DNA from: Paludibacteraceae bacterium
GTDB lineage: Bacteria > Bacteroidota > Bacteroidia > Bacteroidales > Paludibacteraceae
Direction of reading: 5' to 3'
DNA: 64,000 nucleotides
NCBI GenBank assembly: GCA_905233375.1
Contig: CAJOEJ010000011.1
Coordinates: 1-64,000 of the forward strand
Shown here piece after piece: positions 19,161 through 29,254 of the stretch; position 1 is the first letter of the stretch, and every line of letters begins with the position of its first letter. The notes below the pieces were generated by a model. That model did not search any database, was not told the DNA's origin, and worked only from the letters and a program-made list of their open reading frames with translations. The translations under genes and the position numbers were made by a program.

Positions 19161-19167
19161 ATGTCGG

Positions 19168-19782
19168 TTAATCGATATACGTTACATACGAGCCGCGGAC
19201 ACATTTCCAACTGCCGTTGTCAAGGAGCGTGACGGAGTCGCCATAGACGCCATCGATCTTGTCGCCGTTGCTATCGACAGCATACCAGTACGTGCCTTGT
19301 TTGATCAGAAAACAGCCGTTTCGGAAGATATAAGGGGCTTCGTAAGAATAACAATCCACTTTACGACCGGAACAATGGTAGATGTCCCAATAGCCGGAAT
19401 TGCGTTGAACGGTCACGTAGCCCCATGGATAATAATACATCTCCTTGCCATATATGCCGTCCACAAGTTCCCCGTCTTCGTCGGCGAGATACCATGTATT
19501 GCCTCGTCTGACGCGATAATAGCCGTTGTATAGCAAGTTGATCTCATTCCCGTATAAGATGGAACTGTTATTGCGGTAGATATAGACCGTGTGACCGGAT
19601 GTCTTGACAAAACAACCGTTCCAAAGGTCCTGGAAATTATCGGTACAAGCCACAGATTTGCGGGTCGTCATTTCATAGCCGGTATCCTCAAACCACAAGT
19701 CATACTTGTCGGAAACAAGGTATTGTGCCTGCATGGTGATGCAAGCTGTCAACGCAACGATAAAGGAGCCAAACCGTTTCAT
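19168..19782 (-). CDS. Secreted WG-repeat-like protein
   Basis: Signal peptide MKRFGSFIVALTACITMQAQ; repeats of the type GYYRVRRGNTWYLADEDGELVDGIYG / GCFLIKQGTYWYAVDSNGDKIDGVYG. Confidence 0.65.
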   Translation of the reverse strand: MKRFGSFIVALTACITMQAQYLVSDKYDLWFEDTGYEMTTRKSVACTDNFQDLWNGCFVKTSGHTVYIYRNNSSILYGNEINLLYNGYYRVRRGNTWYLADEDGELVDGIYGKEMYYYPWGYVTVQRNSGYWDIYHCSGRKVDCYSYEAPYIFRNGCFLIKQGTYWYAVDSNGDKIDGVYGDSVTLLDNGSWKCVRGSYVTYID

Positions 19783-19905
19783 AAGCCTGTGTTTTGTTCG
19801 TTCAACAATCCGTTTTCCTTCTATGAACAATTTCCGTGCCAAGGCGGTGTACAGCTAAAATAATTGGCGCTTGGTGATATAATTTTATAAAAATTGCATT
19901 CTTTC

Positions 19906-19940
19906 TTGCACAATTGACAGATTTTTTGTAAATTTGCAGC
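19906..19940 (+). promoter_or_regulatory. Bacteroidetes-type promoter
   Basis: CTTGCACAATTGACAGATTTTTTGTAAATTTGCAGC. Confidence 0.75.
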
Positions 19941-19955
19941 AAAATTACAACACCT

Positions 19956-20942
19956 ATGGAAGATACAATCTATAACGCCTCTAAATCAGGCATCGAGATA
20001 TATGTGGCGCCGGATAATAGCATTCAACTGCAAGTCAAGTTGGATCAAGATACTGTGTGGTTAACAGCCAATCAGATGGCGCTGCTTTTTGACAAAGAAG
20101 AGTCAAATATTCGTCGCCATATAATTAATATTTTTAAAGAAGGTGAATTGCCCCGGGAGAATAACGTGCATTTTTTACACGTTAATGGAGTCAAGAAGCC
20201 TGTGCCTTTTTATCCACTCGATGTGATCATCTCTGTTGGATATCGTGTGCATAGTCAGCGCGGCGTACAATTCCGTCAATGGGCGAACAAGGTACTCAAA
20301 GAGTATCTTGTTAAGGGATACGCGGTACGTACGAACATGCAGCTTCAGCAATATGAGGAACTCAAACAATTGGTCGGTGTGTTGCAACACACTATGCAGA
20401 CAGAGGCTTTGACGACCAACGAGGCACGAGATCTTGTCAACGTGGTCACCGACTACACGTACGCGCTCGATACATTAGATGATTACGACTACCAGCGTTT
20501 GGCGATAAGCGATACGGAAGGTACAGAACGTTTCCATGCGACCTTTGAAAACGCTATGGAGGCGATCCATTCGCTCAAAGAGAAATTTGGCGAGAGTTGG
20601 CTTTTTGGCAACGAGAAAGATGATTCGTTCAAAAGCAGTATAGGTCAGATATACCAAACTTTTGGAGGACAAGAACTCTATCCGAGTGTGGAAGAGAAAG
20701 CCGCGATGTTGCTATACTTGGTAACGAAAAACCACTCGTTCTCCGACGGTAACAAACGTATTGCTGCTACCTTGTTCTTGTGGTTCATGGATCGAAATGG
20801 CATCCTTTATACACCCGAAGGAAACAAGCGTATAGCGGACAATACGCTTGTCGCTCTCACATTGATGATTGCCGAGAGCCGCACAGAAGAGAAAGACATC
20901 ATGGTCAAAGTAGTGGTTAACTTGATTAACAAGAAAAACTAA
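19956..20942 (+). CDS. RhuM family / Fic-DOC fusion protein
   Basis: RhuM-like N-terminus (DQDTVWLTANQMALLFDKEESNIRRHI...VISVGYRVHSQRGVQFRQWA); Fic motif HSFSDGNKRIAA. Confidence 0.9.
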   Translation: MEDTIYNASKSGIEIYVAPDNSIQLQVKLDQDTVWLTANQMALLFDKEESNIRRHIINIFKEGELPRENNVHFLHVNGVKKPVPFYPLDVIISVGYRVHSQRGVQFRQWANKVLKEYLVKGYAVRTNMQLQQYEELKQLVGVLQHTMQTEALTTNEARDLVNVVTDYTYALDTLDDYDYQRLAISDTEGTERFHATFENAMEAIHSLKEKFGESWLFGNEKDDSFKSSIGQIYQTFGGQELYPSVEEKAAMLLYLVTKNHSFSDGNKRIAATLFLWFMDRNGILYTPEGNKRIADNTLVALTLMIAESRTEEKDIMVKVVVNLINKKN

Positions 20943-21028
20943 TGGAGCATCTCAAACAAATAGTCATCCAACAAATCGGACGGACATTAGAGTCTCCGGC
21001 GGATTTCGAGTATCTGAGTGAGCACTGA
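20942..21028 (+). pseudogene. 28-aa ORF fragment overlapping the RhuM-Fic stop codon
   Basis: TAATG overlap; MEHLKQIVIQQIGRTLESPADFEYLSEH*. Confidence 0.4.
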
Positions 21029-21075
21029 TATACTTTGTAAATTTGCAGCCGAGCACAGAAACGTGATAATCGACC

Positions 21076-22284
21076 ATGCTACAACTGAAAGGAAAATATT
21101 GCAAAGACTGCATCGTTTATACGGATCATATAGAGCAGGATGCATTGTCCATGCTGTATCATTTTCTGGATCATCCTATGTTCGATGGCGCAAAAATCCG
21201 TATCATGCCGGATGTGCATGCCGGGAAGGATATTGTTGTCGGTTTTACCATGCCGTTTGCCGATCATGTCAATCCGGATCATGTAGGGGGCGATATCGGC
21301 TGTTCCGTATCCACGGTGATAACAGATCTGCCGATTTGTCCGGAAGACTACCCGCAAATAGAAAAGACCATTCGGGAGAAGGTGAAATTCGGTATGACCA
21401 TTCATCCACATTCTGTCTATGCGCAAGCGGACTTATTCCGCCATCTGCAAGTACGCTTACAGGAAGCGCAGCTACAATGGCTCGGGATGGTGAATGATGC
21501 GGATGTGTCCGAACGAGGTATCACAGCGATGCTGAGACGGATAGAACAAAGCGAACATATGTTCTATCATAGCATAGGAACGGTAGGCGGAGGAAACCAT
21601 TTTGTCGAGGTCGGTGTGACGCCTGACGGAAACTATGCCTTTACCGCCCATTGCGGAAGCCGTAATCTCGGTCAAATGGTATGGAAATACTGGAAACGGA
21701 TTGCCAAGCTACAGGAAGGAGCGATAAGCGGTTTTCTGACAGGGGAAAACATGAGAGGATATATCACGGATATGGTAATCGCCCAAGCGTACGCGGAATT
21801 TAATCATATGGTAATCAACCGGTTGGTCATGGATGCCATATGCGCTGTAAGCGGAAAGCAAGCCAATATCATCGATCGCATATACACGACCCATAACTAC
21901 ATCGATTTCTCCATGAGAATGATCCGGAAGGGCGCAGTTGCTGCTCCCGCAGGGAAGAAACTGGTTATTCCGTTTAATATGCGCGACGGATTAATCGTGG
22001 CGCGAGGGAAAGGCAATGCCGAATGGAACTGCTCGGCTCCGCATGGCGCAGGACGGCTGTTGTCGCGTACGGAAGCCAAAGAACAGATTGATTTGGATGA
22101 ATACCAGGAAGCAATGAAGGGTGTTTATTCCACGTCTGTCGGATCCGGCACGATCGATGAGAGCCCGATGGCATATAAAGATACGCAGGAGATACTGGCA
22201 CTAATCGGCGATACCGTGGATGTGGAGTATTTCATCCGACCTGTTATCAATATGAAAGCAATCAATCTTTCTTCCGACTCTTAA
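21076..22284 (+). CDS. rtcB: RtcB family RNA ligase
   Basis: PDVHAGKDIVVGFTMPF...DHVGGDIGCSV; GGGNHFVEVG; HCGSRNLGQ; APHGAGRLLSRTEA. Confidence 0.93.
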   Translation: MLQLKGKYCKDCIVYTDHIEQDALSMLYHFLDHPMFDGAKIRIMPDVHAGKDIVVGFTMPFADHVNPDHVGGDIGCSVSTVITDLPICPEDYPQIEKTIREKVKFGMTIHPHSVYAQADLFRHLQVRLQEAQLQWLGMVNDADVSERGITAMLRRIEQSEHMFYHSIGTVGGGNHFVEVGVTPDGNYAFTAHCGSRNLGQMVWKYWKRIAKLQEGAISGFLTGENMRGYITDMVIAQAYAEFNHMVINRLVMDAICAVSGKQANIIDRIYTTHNYIDFSMRMIRKGAVAAPAGKKLVIPFNMRDGLIVARGKGNAEWNCSAPHGAGRLLSRTEAKEQIDLDEYQEAMKGVYSTSVGSGTIDESPMAYKDTQEILALIGDTVDVEYFIRPVINMKAINLSSDS

Positions 22285-22320
22285 AGCAGATACACACGCC
22301 GGATGGGTACGTATTACTAA

Positions 22321-22345
22321 AAAAGAGCACTCGAGTGCTCTCTTC
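22321..22345 (-). terminator. fabD terminator (16-bp perfect palindrome)
   Basis: (-) GAGCACTCGAGTGCTCTTTTTTA. Confidence 0.8.
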
Positions 22346-22346
22346 A

Positions 22347-23240
22347 TTAGCCGACTTGGACATCGGGGTTGATCTTGCGGATGAGACCTTTGAGGACATC
22401 TCCCGGACCAAACTCATAAAACTCATGGGCTCCGTCTTCAATCATCTGTTGCACCGATTGCGTCCAACGGACAGGAGCAGTGAGTTGCTTGAGGAGGTTC
22501 GTACGGATAATCTCCGGATCTGTTTCTGCTTTCGCTGATACGTTCTGATAGACCGGGCAGAAGGGTTTTCTGAACTCGGTCTTGAGGATGGCGGCTTCGA
22601 GTGCTTCGGCGGCAGGTTGCATGAGCGGCGAGTGGAAAGCACCGCCGACAGGCAGACGCAGCGCACGGCGGGCTCCTGCTTCTTTCATCGCCACACAAGC
22701 TGTCTCAACGGCTTCTATGTCACCGGAAATAACCACTTGTCCCGGGCAGTTGAAATTGGCTGCGACTACAAGCCTACCCCCTACCCCTCCCTGAAGGGAA
22801 GGGAGATTTGCGCAAACTTCTTCAACCTTTTCGTCGGGAAGACTCAGCACCGCCGCCATCGTGCCCGGATTCTGCTCGCAAGCGGCTTGCATGGCTTGTG
22901 CGCGTGCAGAGACTAAAAGGAGTGCATCTTCAAAGCGAAGGGCGCCGCATGCGACCAAAGCACTGAATTCGCCAAGACTATGACCCGCCACCATATCCGG
23001 TGTCTCTATCGTCATCAGACGCTGGGCAACAACCGAATGCAGAAAGACGGCAGGCTGCGTGACCTTGGTTTGTTTCAGATCCTCTGCCGTTCCGTTGAAC
23101 ATGACATCGGTCAGCGAAAAGCCAAGCAGCCTATCGGCTGCCTGACACATTTCGCGGGCTTCTGCATGTGCATCATACAAGTCTTTGCACATGCCCGGGA
23201 ACTGACTACCCTGCCCCGGAAAAACAAATGCTTTCGACAT
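22347..23240 (-). CDS. fabD: Malonyl-CoA:ACP transacylase
   Basis: FPGQGSQFPGM; GHSLGEFSALVA; GGAFHSPLM. Confidence 0.96.
   Translation of the reverse strand: MSKAFVFPGQGSQFPGMCKDLYDAHAEAREMCQAADRLLGFSLTDVMFNGTAEDLKQTKVTQPAVFLHSVVAQRLMTIETPDMVAGHSLGEFSALVACGALRFEDALLLVSARAQAMQAACEQNPGTMAAVLSLPDEKVEEVCANLPSLQGGVGGRLVVAANFNCPGQVVISGDIEAVETACVAMKEAGARRALRLPVGGAFHSPLMQPAAEALEAAILKTEFRKPFCPVYQNVSAKAETDPEIIRTNLLKQLTAPVRWTQSVQQMIEDGAHEFYEFGPGDVLKGLIRKINPDVQVG
22773..22805 (-). repeat. G/C-rich palindromic repeat inside fabD (in frame)
   Basis: Coding strand CTCCCTTCCCTTCAGGGAGGGGTAGGGGGTAGG encodes LPSLQGGVGGR; related to 33511-33540. Confidence 0.75.
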
Positions 23241-23243
23241 AAT

Positions 23244-23743
<500 letters not shown>

Positions 23744-23745
23744 AT

Positions 23746-25512
23746 TTATTTCCTAAACGGCGTATAGAGTTTACCGCTTCCTTCGTAGCCGGCATTCTTG
23801 AAATACTCCACGAACGAGAGACGCAGCGGGTGAACGAATGCCCCCAGACAAGCCATCAGCAGATTGAGCACGTGACCGAAAATGACGATAAGGATGAATC
23901 CGATCCATGTACCGATATTCGGGTTCTCTCCAAGCACCTGCGTACCTAACTGGTTGAAAGCGGCTCCTAACATACCACCTGCCAAGCCAAGGGCATAGAG
24001 ACGGATATAGGAGAGTACGTCACCCAGCAGACCTGTTGCCATGCCATAGGTATCCCATAGACCAGCGCCTATGTTAATCAGTGGGTTACGTCCCGGAGTA
24101 TTGAAGATGAAGATACCCAATGCGGATACAGCTCCGATGCCGATAAGCGTCCATTTGACGATTTCGGTCGGCAAGGAAAGGGTCATCGCCAGGATAGCCG
24201 TGCATATGCCGCCAACGATGAGCAGCAACCAGCCCCATGTGGAAACGGTCGCTTTGAAACCGTCGCGCTGGGTATAAGAGATGGCTTTGATGGTCATGGC
24301 GAGGATGATATGAACCACACCGATGATGAGGGCTAATACCATCATCACGTCGTATTCTCCGATCTTGCCGTTTTCGCCTAAGTTGTTGAACATGATTGCT
24401 TTAGCGCTCTCGGGGAACCACTCGGCACGATAGATGTCCACGCCGAAGAAAGTGCCCATGAGATAGCCGATGATGGTCGATCCGACACCCAGTGCCATAA
24501 TGATGCCACCAAGTCCGTCGAACATCTCTATCTTCAGTTTGCCTTTGTAAATGAGGTATCCGATAAGCGTAAGCATCAATCCGTAGCCGCAATCTCCGAT
24601 ACAGAGAGCGAAGAAGAGCAGGAAACACGGACCAAGAATAGGCGTCGGATCAAACTCATGGTAGTTCGGCCATCCGTACATGCCGGTGAGGGGCTCGAAC
24701 AGCTTGACGAACCAGTTGTTACGAAGCTGGATCGGGGTCGCATCTTCCTCTGTCGGATCGGTCTCCTCGTAATAGACCTGCGCGGAATTCAGCATCGCGT
24801 TCAGTTCCGCCTCTTTGTCTATCGGACAGAAACCTTCAAAAAGACAAAGTGCGCCTTCCGCAAGCTTGTCCGTTGACAGATTAACTCGCTGCCAATCAAT
24901 ATTTTGACGTGCTTCAACAAGTTGCTGTTTGAGGTGGTTCAAGTTCGCTATTTGCCATGCTTCGATACGGGCGTTGGCAGCTGCGAGCAAGCCTCTCAGG
25001 TGCTCCGCCTCTTGCAACCATTGCGCCTCCGATTTCTCCGGGACAGGCAACAATGTAGCGTAGTTTTCGATATCTACGGAATCTGCGGAATCTACGGTAA
25101 CAAAGTACGTCTTTCCGTCCACTTCGTTCACTTTTATACCCCACTCTGCGTTGAACGCGGAACTGGTACAAACATAGAAACGGAGCGTGTAACCTGCATC
25201 TTTAAGCGCCTGAATACGTGCCGGTTCAAACTCACCCCACACAGCGGCTTGTGAAGCGGCATGTTTGGCTTCTTCGATACTTTGTTCGATGTTGGAACGT
25301 TCCTGAAGCAGTTGATCCGGAGCTCCTTGCGCAATGAGACGACGCAGTTCATCCTCGTGCTGTAGAGCGGCTTGCAGCGCCTCGTCATTCTCGATAAGAC
25401 CCGCTGCTTTCTGCGTAATATGCACTACGCCAAGGTCCCGCAACTGCTGCAAGAAAGGCTCGTAGTCACGATGGAACACCAGAAAGGTGTATTTTTTCAT
25501 TTGTGTGATCAT
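23746..25512 (-). CDS. ntpI: V-type ATP synthase subunit I
   Basis: N-terminal MITQMKKYTFLVFHRDYEPFLQQLRDLGVVHI; C-terminal multi-TM LSYIRLYALGLAGGMLGAAFN. Confidence 0.93.
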   Translation of the reverse strand: MITQMKKYTFLVFHRDYEPFLQQLRDLGVVHITQKAAGLIENDEALQAALQHEDELRRLIAQGAPDQLLQERSNIEQSIEEAKHAASQAAVWGEFEPARIQALKDAGYTLRFYVCTSSAFNAEWGIKVNEVDGKTYFVTVDSADSVDIENYATLLPVPEKSEAQWLQEAEHLRGLLAAANARIEAWQIANLNHLKQQLVEARQNIDWQRVNLSTDKLAEGALCLFEGFCPIDKEAELNAMLNSAQVYYEETDPTEEDATPIQLRNNWFVKLFEPLTGMYGWPNYHEFDPTPILGPCFLLFFALCIGDCGYGLMLTLIGYLIYKGKLKIEMFDGLGGIIMALGVGSTIIGYLMGTFFGVDIYRAEWFPESAKAIMFNNLGENGKIGEYDVMMVLALIIGVVHIILAMTIKAISYTQRDGFKATVSTWGWLLLIVGGICTAILAMTLSLPTEIVKWTLIGIGAVSALGIFIFNTPGRNPLINIGAGLWDTYGMATGLLGDVLSYIRLYALGLAGGMLGAAFNQLGTQVLGENPNIGTWIGFILIVIFGHVLNLLMACLGAFVHPLRLSFVEYFKNAGYEGSGKLYTPFRK

Positions 25513-26129
25513 GCTTGCCCCCTTTCTTCCGCTTCACGCGCTTCTTTCTCGCGTTTGGATTTCACGATCTTCTGGCTCGACTTGGAGAGGTTCTCTTCAT
25601 CCTCCATGAATCGTTTGATTTTACGGATAGCATCCTGATAACCTGGGATTTGCACTTTCTCAAAGAGGTTCACTTTCTGCGTCGTTTTCTTACGCGAATA
25701 CTCAAGCAGTTCCACTTTGCGGCGGACAAACTCCTGACGGATACCTACATCGGCAATTGCTTTGAGTTGCTCAAATCCATCGGCAAACCATTTGGGGCTG
25801 GAGAAGAGCGAAAACTCTTTCGTCGAATAAACCACCTCCTCCAACACAGGCACGCGTACGCCCGCAATCTTTTTGATTGTCATGCGTACGGCATCCACGT
25901 GAATGAGGGAAGTGTCAAATTCGCCCCAAAGCGCAATCATCTGGTCGTAATCCTTGATGCGCTGCTCCACTTCGCGGTCAAGTTCTTCAAGCTCCTGCTT
26001 GGCTCGCTTGACCTCCAAACGGAGTGCCGTTTCCTTGCTTTGAAGCGTTGGAAGCGTGCGTTGGCGCATCTTCAAGTCCTTTTCCAGACTCTGTAGCGAT
26101 GTTTTATTAAACTGATATGTGATAGCCAT
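25509..26129 (-). CDS. ntpD: V-type ATP synthase subunit D
   Basis: NKTSLQSLEKDLKMRQRTLPTLQSKETALRLEVKRAK; operon position. Confidence 0.9.
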   Translation of the reverse strand: MAITYQFNKTSLQSLEKDLKMRQRTLPTLQSKETALRLEVKRAKQELEELDREVEQRIKDYDQMIALWGEFDTSLIHVDAVRMTIKKIAGVRVPVLEEVVYSTKEFSLFSSPKWFADGFEQLKAIADVGIRQEFVRRKVELLEYSRKKTTQKVNLFEKVQIPGYQDAIRKIKRFMEDEENLSKSSQKIVKSKREKEAREAEERGQA

Positions 26130-26132
26130 AAT

Positions 26133-27461
26133 TTAAGCCTTTGGCCAATATTTTTCTACTAATGCAGCTTTGATGTTCACCTCTTCGGGTTTGAAGTATT
26201 CGCCGAAAAGACGCCATGCGATGTCCAGCATCTGTACCGTATTGATATTCACATCGATAGCCAGGATCTCGCGGCTGTAGTCACGTGCAAAATCGAGACA
26301 ACGCAAATCGTAGTCCGTCAGGTCGAAACCATTCTCTTTCTTGGTCTTGGCATTTGCCGCGTCGGCGTAAAGGCGAACCGCTGCATTCATTACCTGCGGA
26401 TGGTCTTCGCGCGTCTTCTTGCCCGCAACAAGCTGTTTCAAACGGGACAACGAACGGAACGGATCGACGATGACTTTACCGATTTCCGAATCACGGCGGA
26501 GGTACAACTGACCCTCCGTGATATAACCCGTGTTATCGGGGATGGCGTGGGTGATGTCGCCTCCGGAAAGCGTCGTTACGGCGATGATGGTAATCGAACC
26601 GCCACCTATCTCCGGCGGGAACTGAACGGCCTTCTCGTATATCTTTGCCAGATCCGAATAGAGCGAACCCGGCATAGAGTCTTTGGACGGAATCTGGTCC
26701 ATACGGTTGGATACGATAGCCAGCGCATCGGCGTAGAGCGTCATATCCGTCAACAGAACCAGCACTTTCTCATGCTTCTCAACGGCGAAATACTCTGCTG
26801 CGGTCAACGCCATATCGGGGATAAGGAGTCGCTCTACCGGCGGGTTCTCGGTCGTGTTGACGAACGAAACGATGTGGTCCAACACACCCGCATTGGAGAA
26901 CACGTTCTTGAAATACAGGTAATCGTCGTTGGTCAGACCCATGCCGCCGAGGATGATCTTGTCCGCTTCAGCACGCAGCGCCACGTTCGCCATGACCTGG
27001 TTGTACGGCTGGTCCGGATCGGCGAAGAAAGGTATCTTCTGACCGGACACAAGCGTATTGTTCAAGTCGATACCGGCGATACCGGTAGCGATGAGCTCGG
27101 ACGGCTGTTTACGACGGACGGGGTTCACGGAAGGACCGCCAATCTCGATCTCTTTGCCTTCGATAGCGGGTCCGCCGTCGATCGGATCACCATAGGCGTT
27201 GAAGAAACGTCCTGCTAATTGGTCGGACACTTTGAGCGACGGAGCCTTGCCAAGGAACACCACTTCGGCGTTGGTCGGAATACCTTCGGTTCCCTGGAAC
27301 ACCTGGAGCGTCACTTCGTCGCCGATGATCTTAACTACCTGCGCCAACTTACCGTTAACGGTAGCCAGCTCGTCATTACCTACTCCTTCCGCCTTGAGCG
27401 AACAAGTCGCTTTGGTAATAGCAGTTATCTGCGTATATATCTTTTGAAATGCCTTTGCCAT
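26133..27461 (-). CDS. ntpB: V-type ATP synthase subunit B
   Basis: GSITIIAVTTLSGGDITHAIPDNTGYITEGQ. Confidence 0.96.
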   Translation of the reverse strand: MAKAFQKIYTQITAITKATCSLKAEGVGNDELATVNGKLAQVVKIIGDEVTLQVFQGTEGIPTNAEVVFLGKAPSLKVSDQLAGRFFNAYGDPIDGGPAIEGKEIEIGGPSVNPVRRKQPSELIATGIAGIDLNNTLVSGQKIPFFADPDQPYNQVMANVALRAEADKIILGGMGLTNDDYLYFKNVFSNAGVLDHIVSFVNTTENPPVERLLIPDMALTAAEYFAVEKHEKVLVLLTDMTLYADALAIVSNRMDQIPSKDSMPGSLYSDLAKIYEKAVQFPPEIGGGSITIIAVTTLSGGDITHAIPDNTGYITEGQLYLRRDSEIGKVIVDPFRSLSRLKQLVAGKKTREDHPQVMNAAVRLYADAANAKTKKENGFDLTDYDLRCLDFARDYSREILAIDVNINTVQMLDIAWRLFGEYFKPEEVNIKAALVEKYWPKA

Positions 27462-27466
27462 AGTAC

Positions 27467-29224
27467 TTACTTTTTAATTTGTTTTTCAGCCAATAACTCG
27501 TCCAACTTAGCACGATACTCCTCGAACTCCTTGCTATGGAACTCACAGTAGTTCATCTGCTTGCAGAGGTTGATGACGCGCTTGAAATACTCGATCACAT
27601 CCAGGAACTTGTCGAAGTCGTAGTCATGATTACAGATGTCCATTACAAGGCGGAGCATATATTGCTGGCGCTCCAGCGGACAAACGGCATCAATCTTGTC
27701 GAACGCATCTTGCTGAAGGATCACGAAGTCGATCACTTCCGATTTCCAGAATGTCTCGTGATAATCTACCGGTACACCGTCGTCACCAAGAATGTTAATC
27801 TGCTCCTGAATCTCCTTGCCTCGTTGCAGATAGGTCTTCATGTCGTTGACCATCGGCAGCCACTCTTTGTCAATCAGGTTGGATATATACTCCTCAAACT
27901 CAGGATATTCCACATATTTGGAATAAGAGTCGATCGGATTGACAGCCGGATAGCGTTTACGGTCAGCACGTGCCTGCTCCAAGGCATAGAAACAACGTGC
28001 CACTTTCTTCGTTCCTTCGGTCACCGGCTCTTTGAGGTTACCGCCGGCAGGCGAAACAGTTCCGAGGAAAGTAACCGAACCGGTCGCGCCGTTATTCAGA
28101 TATACGTATCCTGCGCGCGAGTAGAATGCGCCGATGATAGCAGAAAGATCCATCGGGAAGGCATCCTGACCCGGAAGCTCCTCCAGACGGTTGGACATCT
28201 CACGCAATGCCTGTGCCCAACGACTCGTCGAGTCTGCCATCAACAGCACGCGCAGACCCATTGAACGGTAGTACTCCGCAATCGTCATGGACGTATAGAC
28301 AGATGCCTCACGGGATGCCACAGGCATGTTTGACGTGTTGGCGATGATGATGGTACGCTCCATGAGCTTGCGACCGGTGTGCGGGTCGTCGAGTTCGGGG
28401 AACTCGGTAAAGGTCTCCACTACCTCGTTGGCACGCTCGCCGCAGGCAGCGATGATTACGATGTCAGCCTCCGCTTGTTTGGAAATCGCGTGCTGGAGGA
28501 CTGTTTTACCGGTACCGAACGGTCCGGGAATGAAACCAGTACCACCTTCGCACAACGGGTTTGCCGTATCAATCGTACGCACACCGGTTTCAAGGAGTTT
28601 GAAGGGACGCGGTTTCTCGCGGTAAGCGAGGATAGCTTTCTTGACAGGCCATTTCTGAATCATGGTCACCTTGTGGTCCACGCCTTCCGCATCGGTCAGA
28701 ACCGCTATCTCATCGTTGATAGTGTACTCGCCGGCTTTGGCGATCGACTTGACGGTGTACGTGCCTTCGAACACGAAGGGAACCATGATCTTGTGCGGCT
28801 GGTGGTTCTCATCCACTTCGCCGAGCCAGGATGCCGCTTCTACCTTGTCGCCCACCTTGGCGATAGGAGTAAACGCCCATTTCTTCTCCTGGTCCAGCGG
28901 GAAGTTGTACTCGCCTCGTTTAAGGAACACTCCGGTCAGTTTGTCCAGGTCATTCTGCAAACCGTCGTAGTTACGGCTGAGCAGACCCGGACCGAGTGTC
29001 ACTTCAAGCATGTGACCGGTGAACTCCACTTTGTCGCCCACCTTTAGTCCACGTGTGGATTCGAATACTTGCGCATATACATTGGCGCCGATGACCTTGA
29101 TGACCTCCGCCATCAGTTTGGTCTCGCCAACATAGATATAGCAAATTTCATTTTGCGCAACCGGTCCATCTACTGCGACCGTAACCAGGTTGGCAATAAT
29201 TCCTTTAACTTTTCCTGTTGTCAT
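27467..29224 (-). CDS. ntpA: V-type ATP synthase subunit A
   Basis: GPFGTGKTVLQHAISKQAEADIVIIAACGERANEV; SNRLEELPGQDAFPMDL. Confidence 0.97.
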   Translation of the reverse strand: MTTGKVKGIIANLVTVAVDGPVAQNEICYIYVGETKLMAEVIKVIGANVYAQVFESTRGLKVGDKVEFTGHMLEVTLGPGLLSRNYDGLQNDLDKLTGVFLKRGEYNFPLDQEKKWAFTPIAKVGDKVEAASWLGEVDENHQPHKIMVPFVFEGTYTVKSIAKAGEYTINDEIAVLTDAEGVDHKVTMIQKWPVKKAILAYREKPRPFKLLETGVRTIDTANPLCEGGTGFIPGPFGTGKTVLQHAISKQAEADIVIIAACGERANEVVETFTEFPELDDPHTGRKLMERTIIIANTSNMPVASREASVYTSMTIAEYYRSMGLRVLLMADSTSRWAQALREMSNRLEELPGQDAFPMDLSAIIGAFYSRAGYVYLNNGATGSVTFLGTVSPAGGNLKEPVTEGTKKVARCFYALEQARADRKRYPAVNPIDSYSKYVEYPEFEEYISNLIDKEWLPMVNDMKTYLQRGKEIQEQINILGDDGVPVDYHETFWKSEVIDFVILQQDAFDKIDAVCPLERQQYMLRLVMDICNHDYDFDKFLDVIEYFKRVINLCKQMNYCEFHSKEFEEYRAKLDELLAEKQIKK

Positions 29225-29254
29225 ATCTTAAAATTCTCTAATTATCGTTGTAAA

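Noticed and set aside
26400-27218. 272-aa plus-strand ORF antisense to ntpB
   Set aside because: Shadow ORF; ntpB is clearly coding
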